DNA of 33,208 nucleotides from an uncultured Verrucomicrobia subdivision 3 bacterium (GTDB lineage: Bacteria; Verrucomicrobiota; Verrucomicrobiia; Limisphaerales; UBA11358). The stretch lies in NCBI GenBank assembly GCA_903895255.1, contig CAITTG010000057.1:1-33208 (forward strand), given 5' to 3'. A program made the position numbers and the translations under genes. This document shows positions 16,801 through 25,153 of the stretch, piece by piece (the stretch's first letter is position 1; every line of letters begins with the position of its first letter). Under the pieces are notes generated by a model. The model saw only the letters and a program-made list of their open reading frames with translations. It was not told the origin of the DNA and made no database searches.

Positions 16801-19800
16801 CCCGATTTGAATGGTGATCACCGTGCCCGCCCCGGGCCGGCTCTCGATCCGGCACTGCCCGCCGATTTCCTGCAAGCGTTGCCGGATGTTGCGCAAGCCG
16901 TCCGCCAGCGCATTCTCCGGCGGATTCTCAAACCCCCGGCCGTTGTCCTCCACCACCACCCGCAGTCCCGTGCCGGTCGCCGCAATGCGCAGCCAGACCT
17001 CCGTGGCCCCGGCGTGTTTGACAATATTTTGCAGCGCCTCCTTCACCACCAGAAACAGATTATGCCGCACATTGGCCGGCACTTCCCGCACCGGGGATTG
17101 TTCCGGAAAATCCAGCAGGCAGCGAATCCCCGCATCCCGCAGATAATCCGTCGCGAACTGCCCGGCGTAATCAATCAGGTGCGCCAGCGTGTCGTTGCGC
17201 GGATTGACCGCCCAGACAATTTCATCCAGCGATTTCACCGCCTCCCGCGCCATGCCGGACATTTTCTCAATCCGGTCCCCCGTCTTTTCTTTTTTGGCCA
17301 GATCCCCCAGCACCGCGATCAGTGTCAGGCTCGCGCCCAGGTCATCGTGGATATCCTGCGCGATCCGCGTGCGCTCGCGCTCCAGCACATGTTGCCGCTC
17401 CAATTGCTCCATTTTGCGCCGCAGCCGGACCGTCGCCGTGTGTCGCAGCCAGCCGGACACCGTGCCAATGACCGCCAGCGCCGCCAGCAGCCGAAACCAC
17501 CAGGTCTCATAAAAATGCGGCTGGACCACCAGCGCCAGCGTGTCCCCCGTCTCATTCCATTCCCCATCGCTGTTCCCCGCCAGAACATGGAACTCGTACG
17601 AACCCGGCGGCAAATAGCCATATTGGACCGACCGCCGTCCCCCCGCTTCAATCCACCCGTGATCCTCCCCCTTGAGTTGATAACGAAATCGCACCCGCTC
17701 CGGGGAAACCAGGCTAATGCCGGTGAATTGAAATTCGATTTGATGCTGGCCCGGGGCAATCACCACGGGCCGCGCCCGCTGATACTGAATCCCCAGCGGA
17801 TTCTCCGGGCTCGCCCCCGGGCCACCCGGCGCCGAAACACTTTGCCCGTCCACCAGCACATCCTCGATGACCACCGCCGGCGGTCGGAGGTTGGGATGCA
17901 ACTCCCGCGGCTGCACTGCCACCGCCCCTTTCAGCGTGGTAAACCACAAGCGCCCGTCCTGTCCCCGCCAGGCGGCCGGTTGATAGCCGCCCGAACATTC
18001 CAGCGACGGCAACCCGTCCGAGCGCCCGTAGGCCACGTTGGGAATCAGGCCGCCCCCCGCAATGTCCGCACTCTCCAGATCGAACTTCGCCACCCGAAAA
18101 ATTCCCTGGTGCGAACCCAGCCAGAGACTCCCCTCCCGGTCCTCCAAAATCTGGCAGATCACATTGTCCGGCAGCCCCTCCCGCCGGCTGAACCGGGTGA
18201 ATTCCCCGTTCCGAAACCGCAGCAACCCGCCCCGGAACGTCCCGACCCATACCGAGCCATCCGCTTCCGGCAAGAGCGACCAGATCGCTGTTTGCGGCGT
18301 CGGATTGTCGGTCGGCCGGTACGCGGTCGTGACCCCTTGGACGATATGATAAAGGGTTCCGTCTTCCGCCCCCGCCCACATGGAGCCATCTTTTCCACCC
18401 GCCAGCACCCGCACGCCATTGGCCCCCACGGTGGCATTCTCCTGAAAATCATCCGGCGCCTCCGCCTGGCCCACAAACAACCCGTTCTTCGTTCCCGCCC
18501 ACACCGCGCCCGCCGGATCCACCCAGATGGCTTTCACGCCATGGATCGCGGGCAGGATGCGCTGCCAGCCGTTGCTGCGCACCAGGTACAAATCCTCCTG
18601 GCCGGAACTCACCCACAAACGCCCGGCGGCATCGGGGAAAACGCAAAAAACATTTGCCATCGCCGGCCCGCCCCGGGGTGGCAACCCGGCCCGGCTTCCG
18701 TCCGCCGACCAAGTCTGCAACCCACCCCCCAGGGTGCCAATCCACACCCGGCCCTGCGCGTCCTCGCACACCGATTGCGCCGGCCGCGGCACGGCGTCCG
18801 GGCCTGCCGCGGGCGTTTGGAAACGCCGCTCCCGAATCCGCACCAGTCCGCCCTCATTCAACCCCGCCCACCAGTTGCCCTCGCGATCTTCGAAAAACAC
18901 ATTGATCCGGTCCCCGGGGAAATTCAGTTGCGCGTCAAAATGGCTCGTCTCGCCCCGGGCATCCACGTGGAACAGCCCCCGCTGATAAGCGTAAATCCAC
19001 ATCCCGCCATGGTGATCCGGCTGCGCCTCCAGCTCATTGAGCGGGCCGGTGAAATTGAACGCGCCCGCAAACACATCCTGCAATCCCGCCGCCTCCCCCA
19101 CCCACTGGCGGTCCCGTGCCCGCCGCACCCGGCCATTCACCACCGCCCAATACGAACCGTCCGCATTAATGGACAGCGCCGTCACCACCCCGGCCGGCTC
19201 GCCATTCGTCGGCGTGAGGTTTTCAAACTGTCTGCCGGTTCGGTGGAATATTCCCTGGTCCGTTCCCACCCACAATCCCCCCGCGGCATCCAGCGCCAGA
19301 CTTTCAATCTGCACCTCCCCCAGCCCCTCGGCCACCGGGTGCGGTTCAAACTGTCCCGTCCCCGTCAGCCGCCACAAGCCCGCCTCCGTCCCCCGGTACC
19401 ACACCGTTCCCGCGCCATCCGCCAGCGCCAGTGCGCCGATCGCCCGATCCGGCGGATACACATCCTCCCAGCCGGACCCCGCCGCCGCCGCGAGCGGACG
19501 CCGTCGCAACGAGCCCCGGTGCAGCAGGAAAGTCACCATTCCGTTGGCCGAGCTTGCCAGCGTCACATCCGGGTCCTTTTCATCGCCTCCTGCCCATTCC
19601 CGCGTGAAGACCCCTTGCCGGAATGAAGTCAGCGAACCGTCATAAGTGTTAATATACAACGTTCCCGCCGCGTCCACCGCCAGATGCCGCACCCGGGCAT
19701 GCGCCAGCGCCGGCACATTCGCCGGATCAAACGTCACAAACCGCACCCCGTCGAAGCGCACCAGGCCATTGTAGGTGCCCACCCAGAGATATCCATCCGG

Positions 19801-19986
19801 CGTCTGCGCAATGTCCGTCACCGAACTGCTCGGCAGGCCGTTGTCCGCCGACCAGACATCCGTCAGATACTCCGTGCGCGCCCGCGCCGCGCTGGCCGCC
19901 AACAGCAAAGCCAGCCCCCCGGCCAGGCCAGGCCCGGTGAGCCGCCGCCATCTGCGCCCGCGCTGAAACCAGTAAATCATTGCCAT
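16786..19986 (-). CDS. Propeller / Y_Y_Y-domain sensor histidine kinase
   Basis: The 1066-residue membrane sensor has a signal-like hydrophobic segment at about residues 18-36. A long periplasmic region of repeated W(V/A)GT-x-GGLxRF propeller blades follows, as in two-component regulator propeller repeats. Next come a Y_Y_Y domain (VRFRYQLKGEDHGWIEAG, LPPGSYEFHVLAGNSDGEWN), a transmembrane helix near 825-845 (WWFRLLAALAVIGTVSGWL), HisKA_3 (RIAQDIHDDLGASLT, His880) and HATPase (EALQNIVKHA, DNGRGF). Such proteins resemble the sensors of polysaccharide-use systems but end in a kinase with no fused receiver or AraC domain. The ATG at 19986 gives the signal segment. The partner regulator lies directly downstream. 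The ligand is unknown. Confidence 0.93.
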   Translation of the reverse strand: MAMIYWFQRGRRWRRLTGPGLAGGLALLLAASAARARTEYLTDVWSADNGLPSSSVTDIAQTPDGYLWVGTYNGLVRFDGVRFVTFDPANVPALAHARVRHLAVDAAGTLYINTYDGSLTSFRQGVFTREWAGGDEKDPDVTLASSANGMVTFLLHRGSLRRRPLAAAAGSGWEDVYPPDRAIGALALADGAGTVWYRGTEAGLWRLTGTGQFEPHPVAEGLGEVQIESLALDAAGGLWVGTDQGIFHRTGRQFENLTPTNGEPAGVVTALSINADGSYWAVVNGRVRRARDRQWVGEAAGLQDVFAGAFNFTGPLNELEAQPDHHGGMWIYAYQRGLFHVDARGETSHFDAQLNFPGDRINVFFEDREGNWWAGLNEGGLVRIRERRFQTPAAGPDAVPRPAQSVCEDAQGRVWIGTLGGGLQTWSADGSRAGLPPRGGPAMANVFCVFPDAAGRLWVSSGQEDLYLVRSNGWQRILPAIHGVKAIWVDPAGAVWAGTKNGLFVGQAEAPDDFQENATVGANGVRVLAGGKDGSMWAGAEDGTLYHIVQGVTTAYRPTDNPTPQTAIWSLLPEADGSVWVGTFRGGLLRFRNGEFTRFSRREGLPDNVICQILEDREGSLWLGSHQGIFRVAKFDLESADIAGGGLIPNVAYGRSDGLPSLECSGGYQPAAWRGQDGRLWFTTLKGAVAVQPRELHPNLRPPAVVIEDVLVDGQSVSAPGGPGASPENPLGIQYQRARPVVIAPGQHQIEFQFTGISLVSPERVRFRYQLKGEDHGWIEAGGRRSVQYGYLPPGSYEFHVLAGNSDGEWNETGDTLALVVQPHFYETWWFRLLAALAVIGTVSGWLRHTATVRLRRKMEQLERQHVLERERTRIAQDIHDDLGASLTLIAVLGDLAKKEKTGDRIEKMSGMAREAVKSLDEIVWAVNPRNDTLAHLIDYAGQFATDYLRDAGIRCLLDFPEQSPVREVPANVRHNLFLVVKEALQNIVKHAGATEVWLRIAATGTGLRVVVEDNGRGFENPPENALADGLRNIRQRLQEIGGQCRIESRPGAGTVITIQIGWPPD

Positions 19987-20120
19987 AACCCCGGCCCCGC
20001 TCCGCGTACCTGCGTGCCCAACCTGCGTTCCGGGAACACCTGAAATCTACGCCCCGCCCAAAACCCTGTAAAGCGTCCAGAACAAACCCCGGGGCAACCA
20101 ACCCCGCCCGCCATTTTTTA

Positions 20121-20146
20121 AAATCCGTGTTCATCCGTGCCCATCC
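20121..20146 (+). repeat. Dispersed repeat, ATCCGTG-type, left half at the island border
   Basis: Units AATCCGTG, TTCATCCGTG and CCCATCC break off at 20146. The continuation expected from the family (CATCCGTGGTT) is found at 32822-32845, on the other side of the island. The shared block CCGTG(C/T)CCATCC is at 20135-20146 and 32822-32833. Confidence 0.6.
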
Positions 20147-20160
20147 TAAGGCAAGTGCGT

Positions 20161-20184
20161 AAAACCCTTGCAAATAAAGGGTTT
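20161..20184 (+). repeat. Island end, left copy of inverted repeat
   Basis: AAAACCC (20161-20167) and GGGTTT (20179-20184) can form a hairpin around TTGCAAATAAA. The reverse complement of 32762-32785 matches it at about 18 of 24 positions by eye. Confidence 0.5.
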
Positions 20185-20201
20185 CTTGAGGGGACGGGCG
20201 G

Positions 20202-20224
20202 CCACTGTCAGCGGAACTGTCAGT
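20202..20224 (+). repeat. Island end, left copy of direct repeat (two ACTGTCAG units)
   Basis: CCACTGTCAG and AACTGTCAGT are separated by three bases (CGG). The same arrangement with TAA instead occurs at 32693-32715. It is a candidate recombinase binding or crossover region. Confidence 0.6.
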
Positions 20225-20346
20225 AAACCGGTGGGTTGCTAAACAACTCGCCAGAACTGGCGGAAACTCGCTGAAACTTTGCCAGAACGTGCGTTCGATG
20301 AACGCCGTTTTACGGGACTGGTTGCTTGATTCAGAGCAATCACAAC

Positions 20347-21018
20347 ATGAAAACGAAATTCACGATGTTCCGGCGGGGTGAAATGTTCTATATGCAGGAC
20401 AGCGCCACCGGCAAACAAACCAGCCTGCGCACCAAGGACGAGACCGAGGCCAAAAGCCTGCTAAATGCCCGCAATGAGGCACAGCGCCAGCCGGTGCTAA
20501 ATTTGCACCTCGCCCGCGCATACCTGACGGCCAGTGACCCCGCCTTTGTCGAGCGCACCTGGCAGACGGGAGCCGCCCAAGGCGATGCTGCCGCGCTCAC
20601 CGCCGAGCATATAGACTGGCAGAGCCGCACCATCACCTATTTTAGGGCCAAGACCGGATCACGGGCGCAATTCACCATCAGCAAGGCACTCGATACCGTG
20701 TTGCAGCAGTTGCCCACCACCGGAGCGCTATTCCCGAAACTCTCCGCAGTATCAGCCAATGACCGGGCGAGCCGCTTTCGCCGCCGTTGTCACCGGGCGG
20801 GTGTCACGGGCGTGACACTCCACAGCTACCGCTATGCGTGGGCGGAACGCGCCAAAGTCGTGGGAATGCCGGAGCGCTTTGCCCAGGCCGCGCTTGGCCA
20901 CAATTCAAAAGCCATCCACCGCGCCTATGCGAAGAAGGCCCAAATCATTGTGCCGTCGCTGGAGGATTACGAGACCAAAGCAGCCGCAGGCAATCAGATG
21001 GCAACGGCGATGAACTGA
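20347..21018 (+). CDS. Tyrosine recombinase/integrase with an in-frame internal deletion
   Basis: The 223-residue ORF starts MKTKFTMFRRGEMFYMQDS (N-terminal arm, continuing to about residue 73, FVERTWQ). It then jumps directly into the catalytic domain at TGAAQGDAAALTAEHIDW. The core-binding domain of roughly 100-150 residues that normally lies between is missing, in frame. Catalytic-domain marks are YFRAKTG (Lys102), LHSYRYAW (His159, Arg162), LGHNSKAIHRAY (His185, Tyr194). The first catalytic Arg position is Ala77; I believe this GAAQ form occurs in related integrases, but I cannot verify it. The ORF is open but the enzyme is probably inactive. It lies 120 bp inside the left direct repeat, as an island integrase should. 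Confidence 0.85.
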   Translation: MKTKFTMFRRGEMFYMQDSATGKQTSLRTKDETEAKSLLNARNEAQRQPVLNLHLARAYLTASDPAFVERTWQTGAAQGDAAALTAEHIDWQSRTITYFRAKTGSRAQFTISKALDTVLQQLPTTGALFPKLSAVSANDRASRFRRRCHRAGVTGVTLHSYRYAWAERAKVVGMPERFAQAALGHNSKAIHRAYAKKAQIIVPSLEDYETKAAAGNQMATAMN

Positions 21019-21027
21019 CGAAGCAGC

Positions 21028-21051
21028 GGGGGCAGCCGAAAGGCTGCCCCC
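21028..21051 (+). terminator. Hairpin terminator of the integrase gene
   Basis: GGGGGCAGCC pairs perfectly with GGCTGCCCCC around a GAAA loop, 10 bp after the integrase stop. The following sequence is not a long T-run, so termination strength is uncertain. Confidence 0.65.
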
Positions 21052-21080
21052 GTCAATTCCCAACGCTGACTATACCAGCC

Positions 21081-21204
21081 GTTGGGGGCTTGCGCCGCCC
21101 CCAAGCCCCGCGCCAGAGGGTAAATCACCCTCTGGACGCCCGTCATCCGCTCGCGCTGGCCATAACGCTATCGCGCCCATTCCGCGTCAGCGGAATGGAA
21201 AGTG
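21081..21204 (+). other. Three-hairpin non-coding module, left copy
   Basis: Hairpin 1 has arms GGGGGC (21084-21089) and GCCCCC. Hairpin 2 has arms CCAGAGGG (21113-21120) and CCCTCTGG (21128-21135). Hairpin 3 has arms CCATTCCGC (21177-21185) and GCGGAATGG (21190-21198). Between hairpins 2 and 3 runs a conserved CCGCTCGCGCTGGCC stretch. A second copy with the same order and compensatory changes is at 31495-31614. No ORF is shared between the copies. Confidence 0.75.
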
Positions 21205-21212
21205 TTTTGCAG

Positions 21213-21410
21213 TCAGTCATAATGATCAACCACGAGGCTGGAACCATCTTCACGCTGCATGACGAAAGGCGGGGCTTCTGATAGCAGTCCCGCAGCCGCG
21301 TGCGGTTGATTGGCCCCAACCCGGAGCAGGAATTGAAACAGATTTTCCCGTTCGGGATATTTGCTTGATGCCGGGGCTGACTGCACCGGCGTGTCTTTGG
21401 GATTGGTCAT
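21213..21410 (-). CDS. Small hypothetical protein (65 aa)
   Basis: The 65-residue ORF starts MTNPKDTPVQSAPASSKYPE and continues NLFQFLLRVGANQPHAAAGLLSEAPPFV. I do not recognise the family. It begins 15 bp after the stop of the 78-residue minus-strand gene at 21426, so the two could form a small operon. It ends just beside the hairpin module. The start context is weak. Confidence 0.4.
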   Translation of the reverse strand: MTNPKDTPVQSAPASSKYPERENLFQFLLRVGANQPHAAAGLLSEAPPFVMQREDGSSLVVDHYD

Positions 21411-21425
21411 AATTTTTTGGGTGGG

Positions 21426-21662
21426 TTAACGCTCTGGCTCCTCTGGCTCCGGTGCGCGTTGCGTCAGTTGATCTAGCAGGGGGACAGCAGGATAAATCCT
21501 GCCGCCATCCAGACCCATCTCCCACGCTTCCCAGATGGCACCCCGCACGGCGTTAATCGCCTTGTCGCCAGTCGGCTCGGTCTTGGCAAAGCCTTGCCGA
21601 TACCGCTTGCCCATCATGTGCATTCTCAGCTCATCCTTGATATGGGACAGGTCATCATTCAT
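21426..21662 (-). CDS. Small hypothetical protein (78 aa) of the island
   Basis: From the ATG at 21662 the product begins MNDDLSHIKDELRMHMMGKRYRQGF and continues DKAINAVRGAIWEAWEMGLDGGRIYPAVPLLDQL, a helical, charged protein with an acidic tail (PEPEEPER). I cannot name the family. The frame stays open upstream to 22022, but that extension overlaps the DUF6573 relic on the other strand and has a less protein-like composition, so I prefer the internal start. It is likely transcribed with the 65-residue ORF that follows. Confidence 0.5.
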   Translation of the reverse strand: MNDDLSHIKDELRMHMMGKRYRQGFAKTEPTGDKAINAVRGAIWEAWEMGLDGGRIYPAVPLLDQLTQRAPEPEEPER

Positions 21663-21856
21663 ACGGATTAATGGCTTGCTGCCGCAGCGAGTTCGGGGGT
21701 GTGAGGGTGGATTGCCGTTGGCCTTCGCCAGTCCTGCACCGACATCATCCGGTTCAGCCACGGTGCATCCAGCAGCCACAAAACCTACCGCAGCAGCTTC
21801 ATCCCCGGTCTGCACGACGTGTGCATGGTGTTCGAGAGAGCATGAGGGCTTCAGTC

Positions 21857-21915
21857 CCCTAGACATGGACGAGCCACGACCGGCTATCAGCGTCATAATG
21901 CCGGGCGAGGATTGA
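21857..21915 (+). pseudogene. C-terminal relic of a DUF6573 gene
   Basis: The plus strand encodes PLDMDEPRPAISVIMPGED and then a stop. This matches the last 19 residues of the intact DUF6573 protein at 31047-31436 (PLDMDKPEPAITIMMPGED). Similarity stops abruptly upstream of 21857. It shows that a second copy of this gene once stood at the left side of the island. Confidence 0.75.
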
Positions 21916-21925
21916 ACAAAAATTG

Positions 21926-21951
21926 GGCGGCTGGCGACATCACCAGCCGCC
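21926..21951 (+). terminator. Hairpin after the DUF6573 relic
   Basis: GGCGGCTGG (21926-21934) pairs with CCAGCCGCC (21943-21951). It lies 10 bp after the relic stop codon and may be its old terminator; no T-run follows. The rest of the gap between 21663 and hsdR holds the relic, this hairpin and the short ORF at 22035. Confidence 0.45.
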
Positions 21952-22034
21952 AACCTGGACGCAATTTCCCCTATTGACGGTGGCTGCCTTCTATTTTTGT
22001 TTATTTTGCCTCGAATTCTCATTATAACAATGCA

Positions 22035-22121
22035 ATGGTCAAAAGCGTTAACACAAAATCTTCTGTCAATTCAAGCGGCGCACTCGGTTTCGAGGCGACC
22101 CGCTTTGCAAATGCGATCTAA
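22035..22121 (+). pseudogene. Short ORF resembling an hsdM N-terminus, before hsdR
   Basis: The 28-codon ORF reads MVKSVNTKSSVNSSGALGFE and then ATRFANAI before a stop, 8 bp short of the hsdR ATG. One large group of HsdM proteins starts with a similar N-x-x-x-ANLGFEA motif, so this may be the remnant of a deleted hsdM. It could instead be a leader peptide or chance. The match is only about 8 residues. Confidence 0.25.
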
Positions 22122-22129
22122 AGCGCTCC

Positions 22130-25100
22130 ATGACCACCGAACGACAAATTGAATTGCAGTTGATTGAGAAGCTCAAAAGCCTCAAATATGAGTATCGCGA
22201 GGATATTCGGGATCGCGACGGCTTGGTTCAGAATTTCCGTAAGAAATTTGAAGTCCTCAATCGCGTGAACTTGACCGATACCGAGTTTGCCCGCCTGTTG
22301 GAAGAAATAATCACTCCAGACGTTTTCACCGCCGCTCGAGCCCTCCGCGCAATCAATAGCTTCACCCGCGATGATGGCACGCCGTTGAACTACACTTTGG
22401 TCAATATTAAGGAATGGTGCAAAAACACTTTTGAAATAGTTAACCAGCTGCGCATAAACACCGACAACAGCAATCACCGTTACGACGTTATGCTGCTAAT
22501 CAACGGTGTGCCGGTGGTGCAAATCGAGCTGAAATCCCTCAGCATCAGCCCGCGCCGGGCTATGGAGCAGATCGTCGAATACAAAAACGATCCCGGCAAC
22601 GGCTACACCAAGACTCTCCTCTGCTTCCTCCAGCTCTTCATCGTCAGCAACCGCGACCAGACCTTCTACTTCGCCAACAACAACGCCCGCCACTTCGCCT
22701 TCAATGCCGACGAGCGCTTCCTGCCCGTCTATGAGTTCGCGGATGAAGCCAACCGGAAGATTCGCCATCTCGATGAGTTCGCGGAGCGCTTCTTGAAAAA
22801 GTGCGACCTTGGCCGGACAATCAGCCGCTACATGGTGCTCATCGCCACCGAGCAGAAGCTCATGATCATGCGGCCCTACCAGGTCTATGCCGTGCAGCAC
22901 ATGGTGAAGTGCATCGACGATGACAACGGCAACGGCTTCGTCTGGCACACCACCGGCAGCGGCAAGACGCTCACCTCCTTCAAGGCCTCCACTCTGCTGA
23001 AGGAAAACGATTCCATCCACAAGTGCGTCTTTGTCGTGGACCGCAAGGACCTCGACCGCCAGACGCGGGAGGAGTTCAACCGCTTTCAGGAAGGTTGTGT
23101 GGAGGAAAACACCAACACCGCCGCCCTCGTCCGCCGTCTGCTTTCCGAGGACTACGCCGACAAGGTGATCGTCACCACCATTCAGAAGCTCGGCCTCGCG
23201 CTGGATGAAACCAGCAAGCGCAACAAGCAACGGAAAAAGAACGACCAGCCCACCTACAAGGAGCTGCTGGAAGTCCTGAAGGACAAACGTATCGTCTTCA
23301 TCTTTGATGAGTGCCATCGCTCCCAGTTCGGTGAGAATCATCAGGCGATTAAAGAATTCTTCCCCCGTGCCCAGCTCTTCGGCTTCACCGGCACGCCCAT
23401 CTTTGAGGCCAATGCCTCCTTGCAGAAGATTGAGGACACCCAGGCCTCCATGCGCACCACGGTGGACCTCTTCCAAAAGCAGCTCCACGCCTACACCATC
23501 ACTCACGCGATTGATGATGGGAACGTCCTCCGCTTCCACATCGACTACTTCAAACCCGAGGGCAACACGCCGCCAAAACCCGGCGAGGCCATCGCTAAGA
23601 AAGCCGTCATCGACGCCATTCTCGCAAAGCATAACGCCGCAACCGGCGGACGCCGCTTCAATGCCATCCTCGCCACTGCGTCCATCAATGACGCCATCGA
23701 ATACTTCCAGTTGTTCGCCGACATCCAAAAGGCCAAGGCCGCGGCTGAGCCCGACTACACACCGCTAAACATCGCCTGCGTCTTCTCCCCGCCTGCGGAG
23801 GGAAATCCCGACGTGAAGCAGATCCAGGAGGACCTGCCGCAGGAGCAGGCGGACAACGAAGTCGAGCCCGACAAGAAAAAGGACGCCCTCAAGGCCATCA
23901 TGGCCGACTACAACGCCCGCTATGGCACCAATCACCGCCTCAGCGAATTCGATCTCTACTACCAAGACGTGCAAAAACGCATCAAAGACCAGCAGTGGCT
24001 GGATGCCGATTTACGGAAAGCATTGCCCAACGTCCCTCATCATAAGATCGACATCACCATCGTCGTGGACATGCTGCTCACCGGCTTCGACTCTAAGTTC
24101 CTGAACACCCTCTACGTGGACAAGAATCTCAAGCATCACGGCTTGATCCAGGCCTTCTCCCGCACCAATCGGGTGCTCAATGGCACCAAGCCATACGGGA
24201 ACATCCTCGACTTCCGCCAGCAGCAGGATGCCGTGGATGCCGCCATCGCCCTTTTCTCTGGTGAAAAGACCGGCGAGCAGGCACGGGAAATCTGGCTCGT
24301 GGACAAAGCCCCCGTGGTCATCCAGAAGCTGGAGGCCGCCGTGCAGAAGCTCGATGCCTTCATGAAGTCCCAGGGCCTCGACACCGCCCCGTCCGCCGTC
24401 GCCAATCTGAAGGGAGATGCCGCCAAGGCCGTCTTCATCGAACGCTTTAAGGAAGTGCAGCGCCTCAAGACCCAGCTCGACCAATACACCGACCTCACCG
24501 AGGAAAACAAAGGCAGCATTCAGCACGTCCTGCCGGAGGAAACCCATCGCGGCTTCCGTGGCGCGTATCTGGAGACCGCCCAGCGGCTCAAGGAGCAGCG
24601 CGGTAAGACCAGCAGCAAGACCGAGCCGGACGATGTGGATCAGATTGACTTCGAGTTCGTCCTCTTCGCCTCCGCCGTCATTGATTATGATTACATCATG
24701 GGCCTCATCGCCAAGTTCTCCGCCAAAGGCCCCGGCAAGTCGAAGATGACCCGCGAGGAACTGATCGGCCTCATCAGCTCCGATGCCAAGTTCATTAACG
24801 AGCGGGACGACATCGCCGAATACATCGGCACGCTCAAAGCCGGCGAGGGCCTCAGCGAAACCACCATCCGCGAGGGCTACGCCGGCTTCAAGGCGGAGAA
24901 GAATGCCAAAGAACTCGCCGCCATCGCCAGCAAGCACGGCCTCGCCACCGCTGCCCTGCAAACCTTCGTGGACGGCATCCTTGACCGCATGATCTTCGAT
25001 GGCCAGCATCTCAGCGACCTCATGGCCCCGCTCGACCTTGGTTGGAAAGCCCGCACCCAGGCCGAACTCGCCCTCATGGCAGACTTGTTTCCCCTCCTCA

Positions 25101-25153
25101 CCAAACGCGCCGGTGGCCGCGACATCTCAGGACTCAGCGCCTATGAGCAGTAA
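22130..25153 (+). CDS. hsdR: Type I restriction endonuclease, subunit R
   Basis: The 1007-residue motor-nuclease subunit cuts unmodified DNA after ATP-driven translocation. The N-terminal PD-(D/E)xK nuclease is visible as YDVMLLINGVPVVQIELK (Asp119, Glu133, Lys135), with QxxxY in MEQIVEYKN. The SF2 motor shows Walker A TTGSGKT (274-280), DECH (393-396), FTGTP (419-423) and the late helicase motif VDMLLTGFDS. A C-terminal helical domain follows. The ATG at 22130 gives MTTERQIELQLIEKL, the usual start. Its last codons overlap hsdS by 11 bp. It is the first gene of the R-S-ACNase-M unit. Confidence 0.95.
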   Translation: MTTERQIELQLIEKLKSLKYEYREDIRDRDGLVQNFRKKFEVLNRVNLTDTEFARLLEEIITPDVFTAARALRAINSFTRDDGTPLNYTLVNIKEWCKNTFEIVNQLRINTDNSNHRYDVMLLINGVPVVQIELKSLSISPRRAMEQIVEYKNDPGNGYTKTLLCFLQLFIVSNRDQTFYFANNNARHFAFNADERFLPVYEFADEANRKIRHLDEFAERFLKKCDLGRTISRYMVLIATEQKLMIMRPYQVYAVQHMVKCIDDDNGNGFVWHTTGSGKTLTSFKASTLLKENDSIHKCVFVVDRKDLDRQTREEFNRFQEGCVEENTNTAALVRRLLSEDYADKVIVTTIQKLGLALDETSKRNKQRKKNDQPTYKELLEVLKDKRIVFIFDECHRSQFGENHQAIKEFFPRAQLFGFTGTPIFEANASLQKIEDTQASMRTTVDLFQKQLHAYTITHAIDDGNVLRFHIDYFKPEGNTPPKPGEAIAKKAVIDAILAKHNAATGGRRFNAILATASINDAIEYFQLFADIQKAKAAAEPDYTPLNIACVFSPPAEGNPDVKQIQEDLPQEQADNEVEPDKKKDALKAIMADYNARYGTNHRLSEFDLYYQDVQKRIKDQQWLDADLRKALPNVPHHKIDITIVVDMLLTGFDSKFLNTLYVDKNLKHHGLIQAFSRTNRVLNGTKPYGNILDFRQQQDAVDAAIALFSGEKTGEQAREIWLVDKAPVVIQKLEAAVQKLDAFMKSQGLDTAPSAVANLKGDAAKAVFIERFKEVQRLKTQLDQYTDLTEENKGSIQHVLPEETHRGFRGAYLETAQRLKEQRGKTSSKTEPDDVDQIDFEFVLFASAVIDYDYIMGLIAKFSAKGPGKSKMTREELIGLISSDAKFINERDDIAEYIGTLKAGEGLSETTIREGYAGFKAEKNAKELAAIASKHGLATAALQTFVDGILDRMIFDGQHLSDLMAPLDLGWKARTQAELALMADLFPLLTKRAGGRDISGLSAYEQ

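Noticed and set aside
16744..19626. 960-residue plus-strand ORF opposite the sensor kinase
   Set aside because: Composition is dominated by Arg, Pro and His, typical of a shadow frame. The minus strand encodes recognisable propeller, Y_Y_Y and kinase domains.
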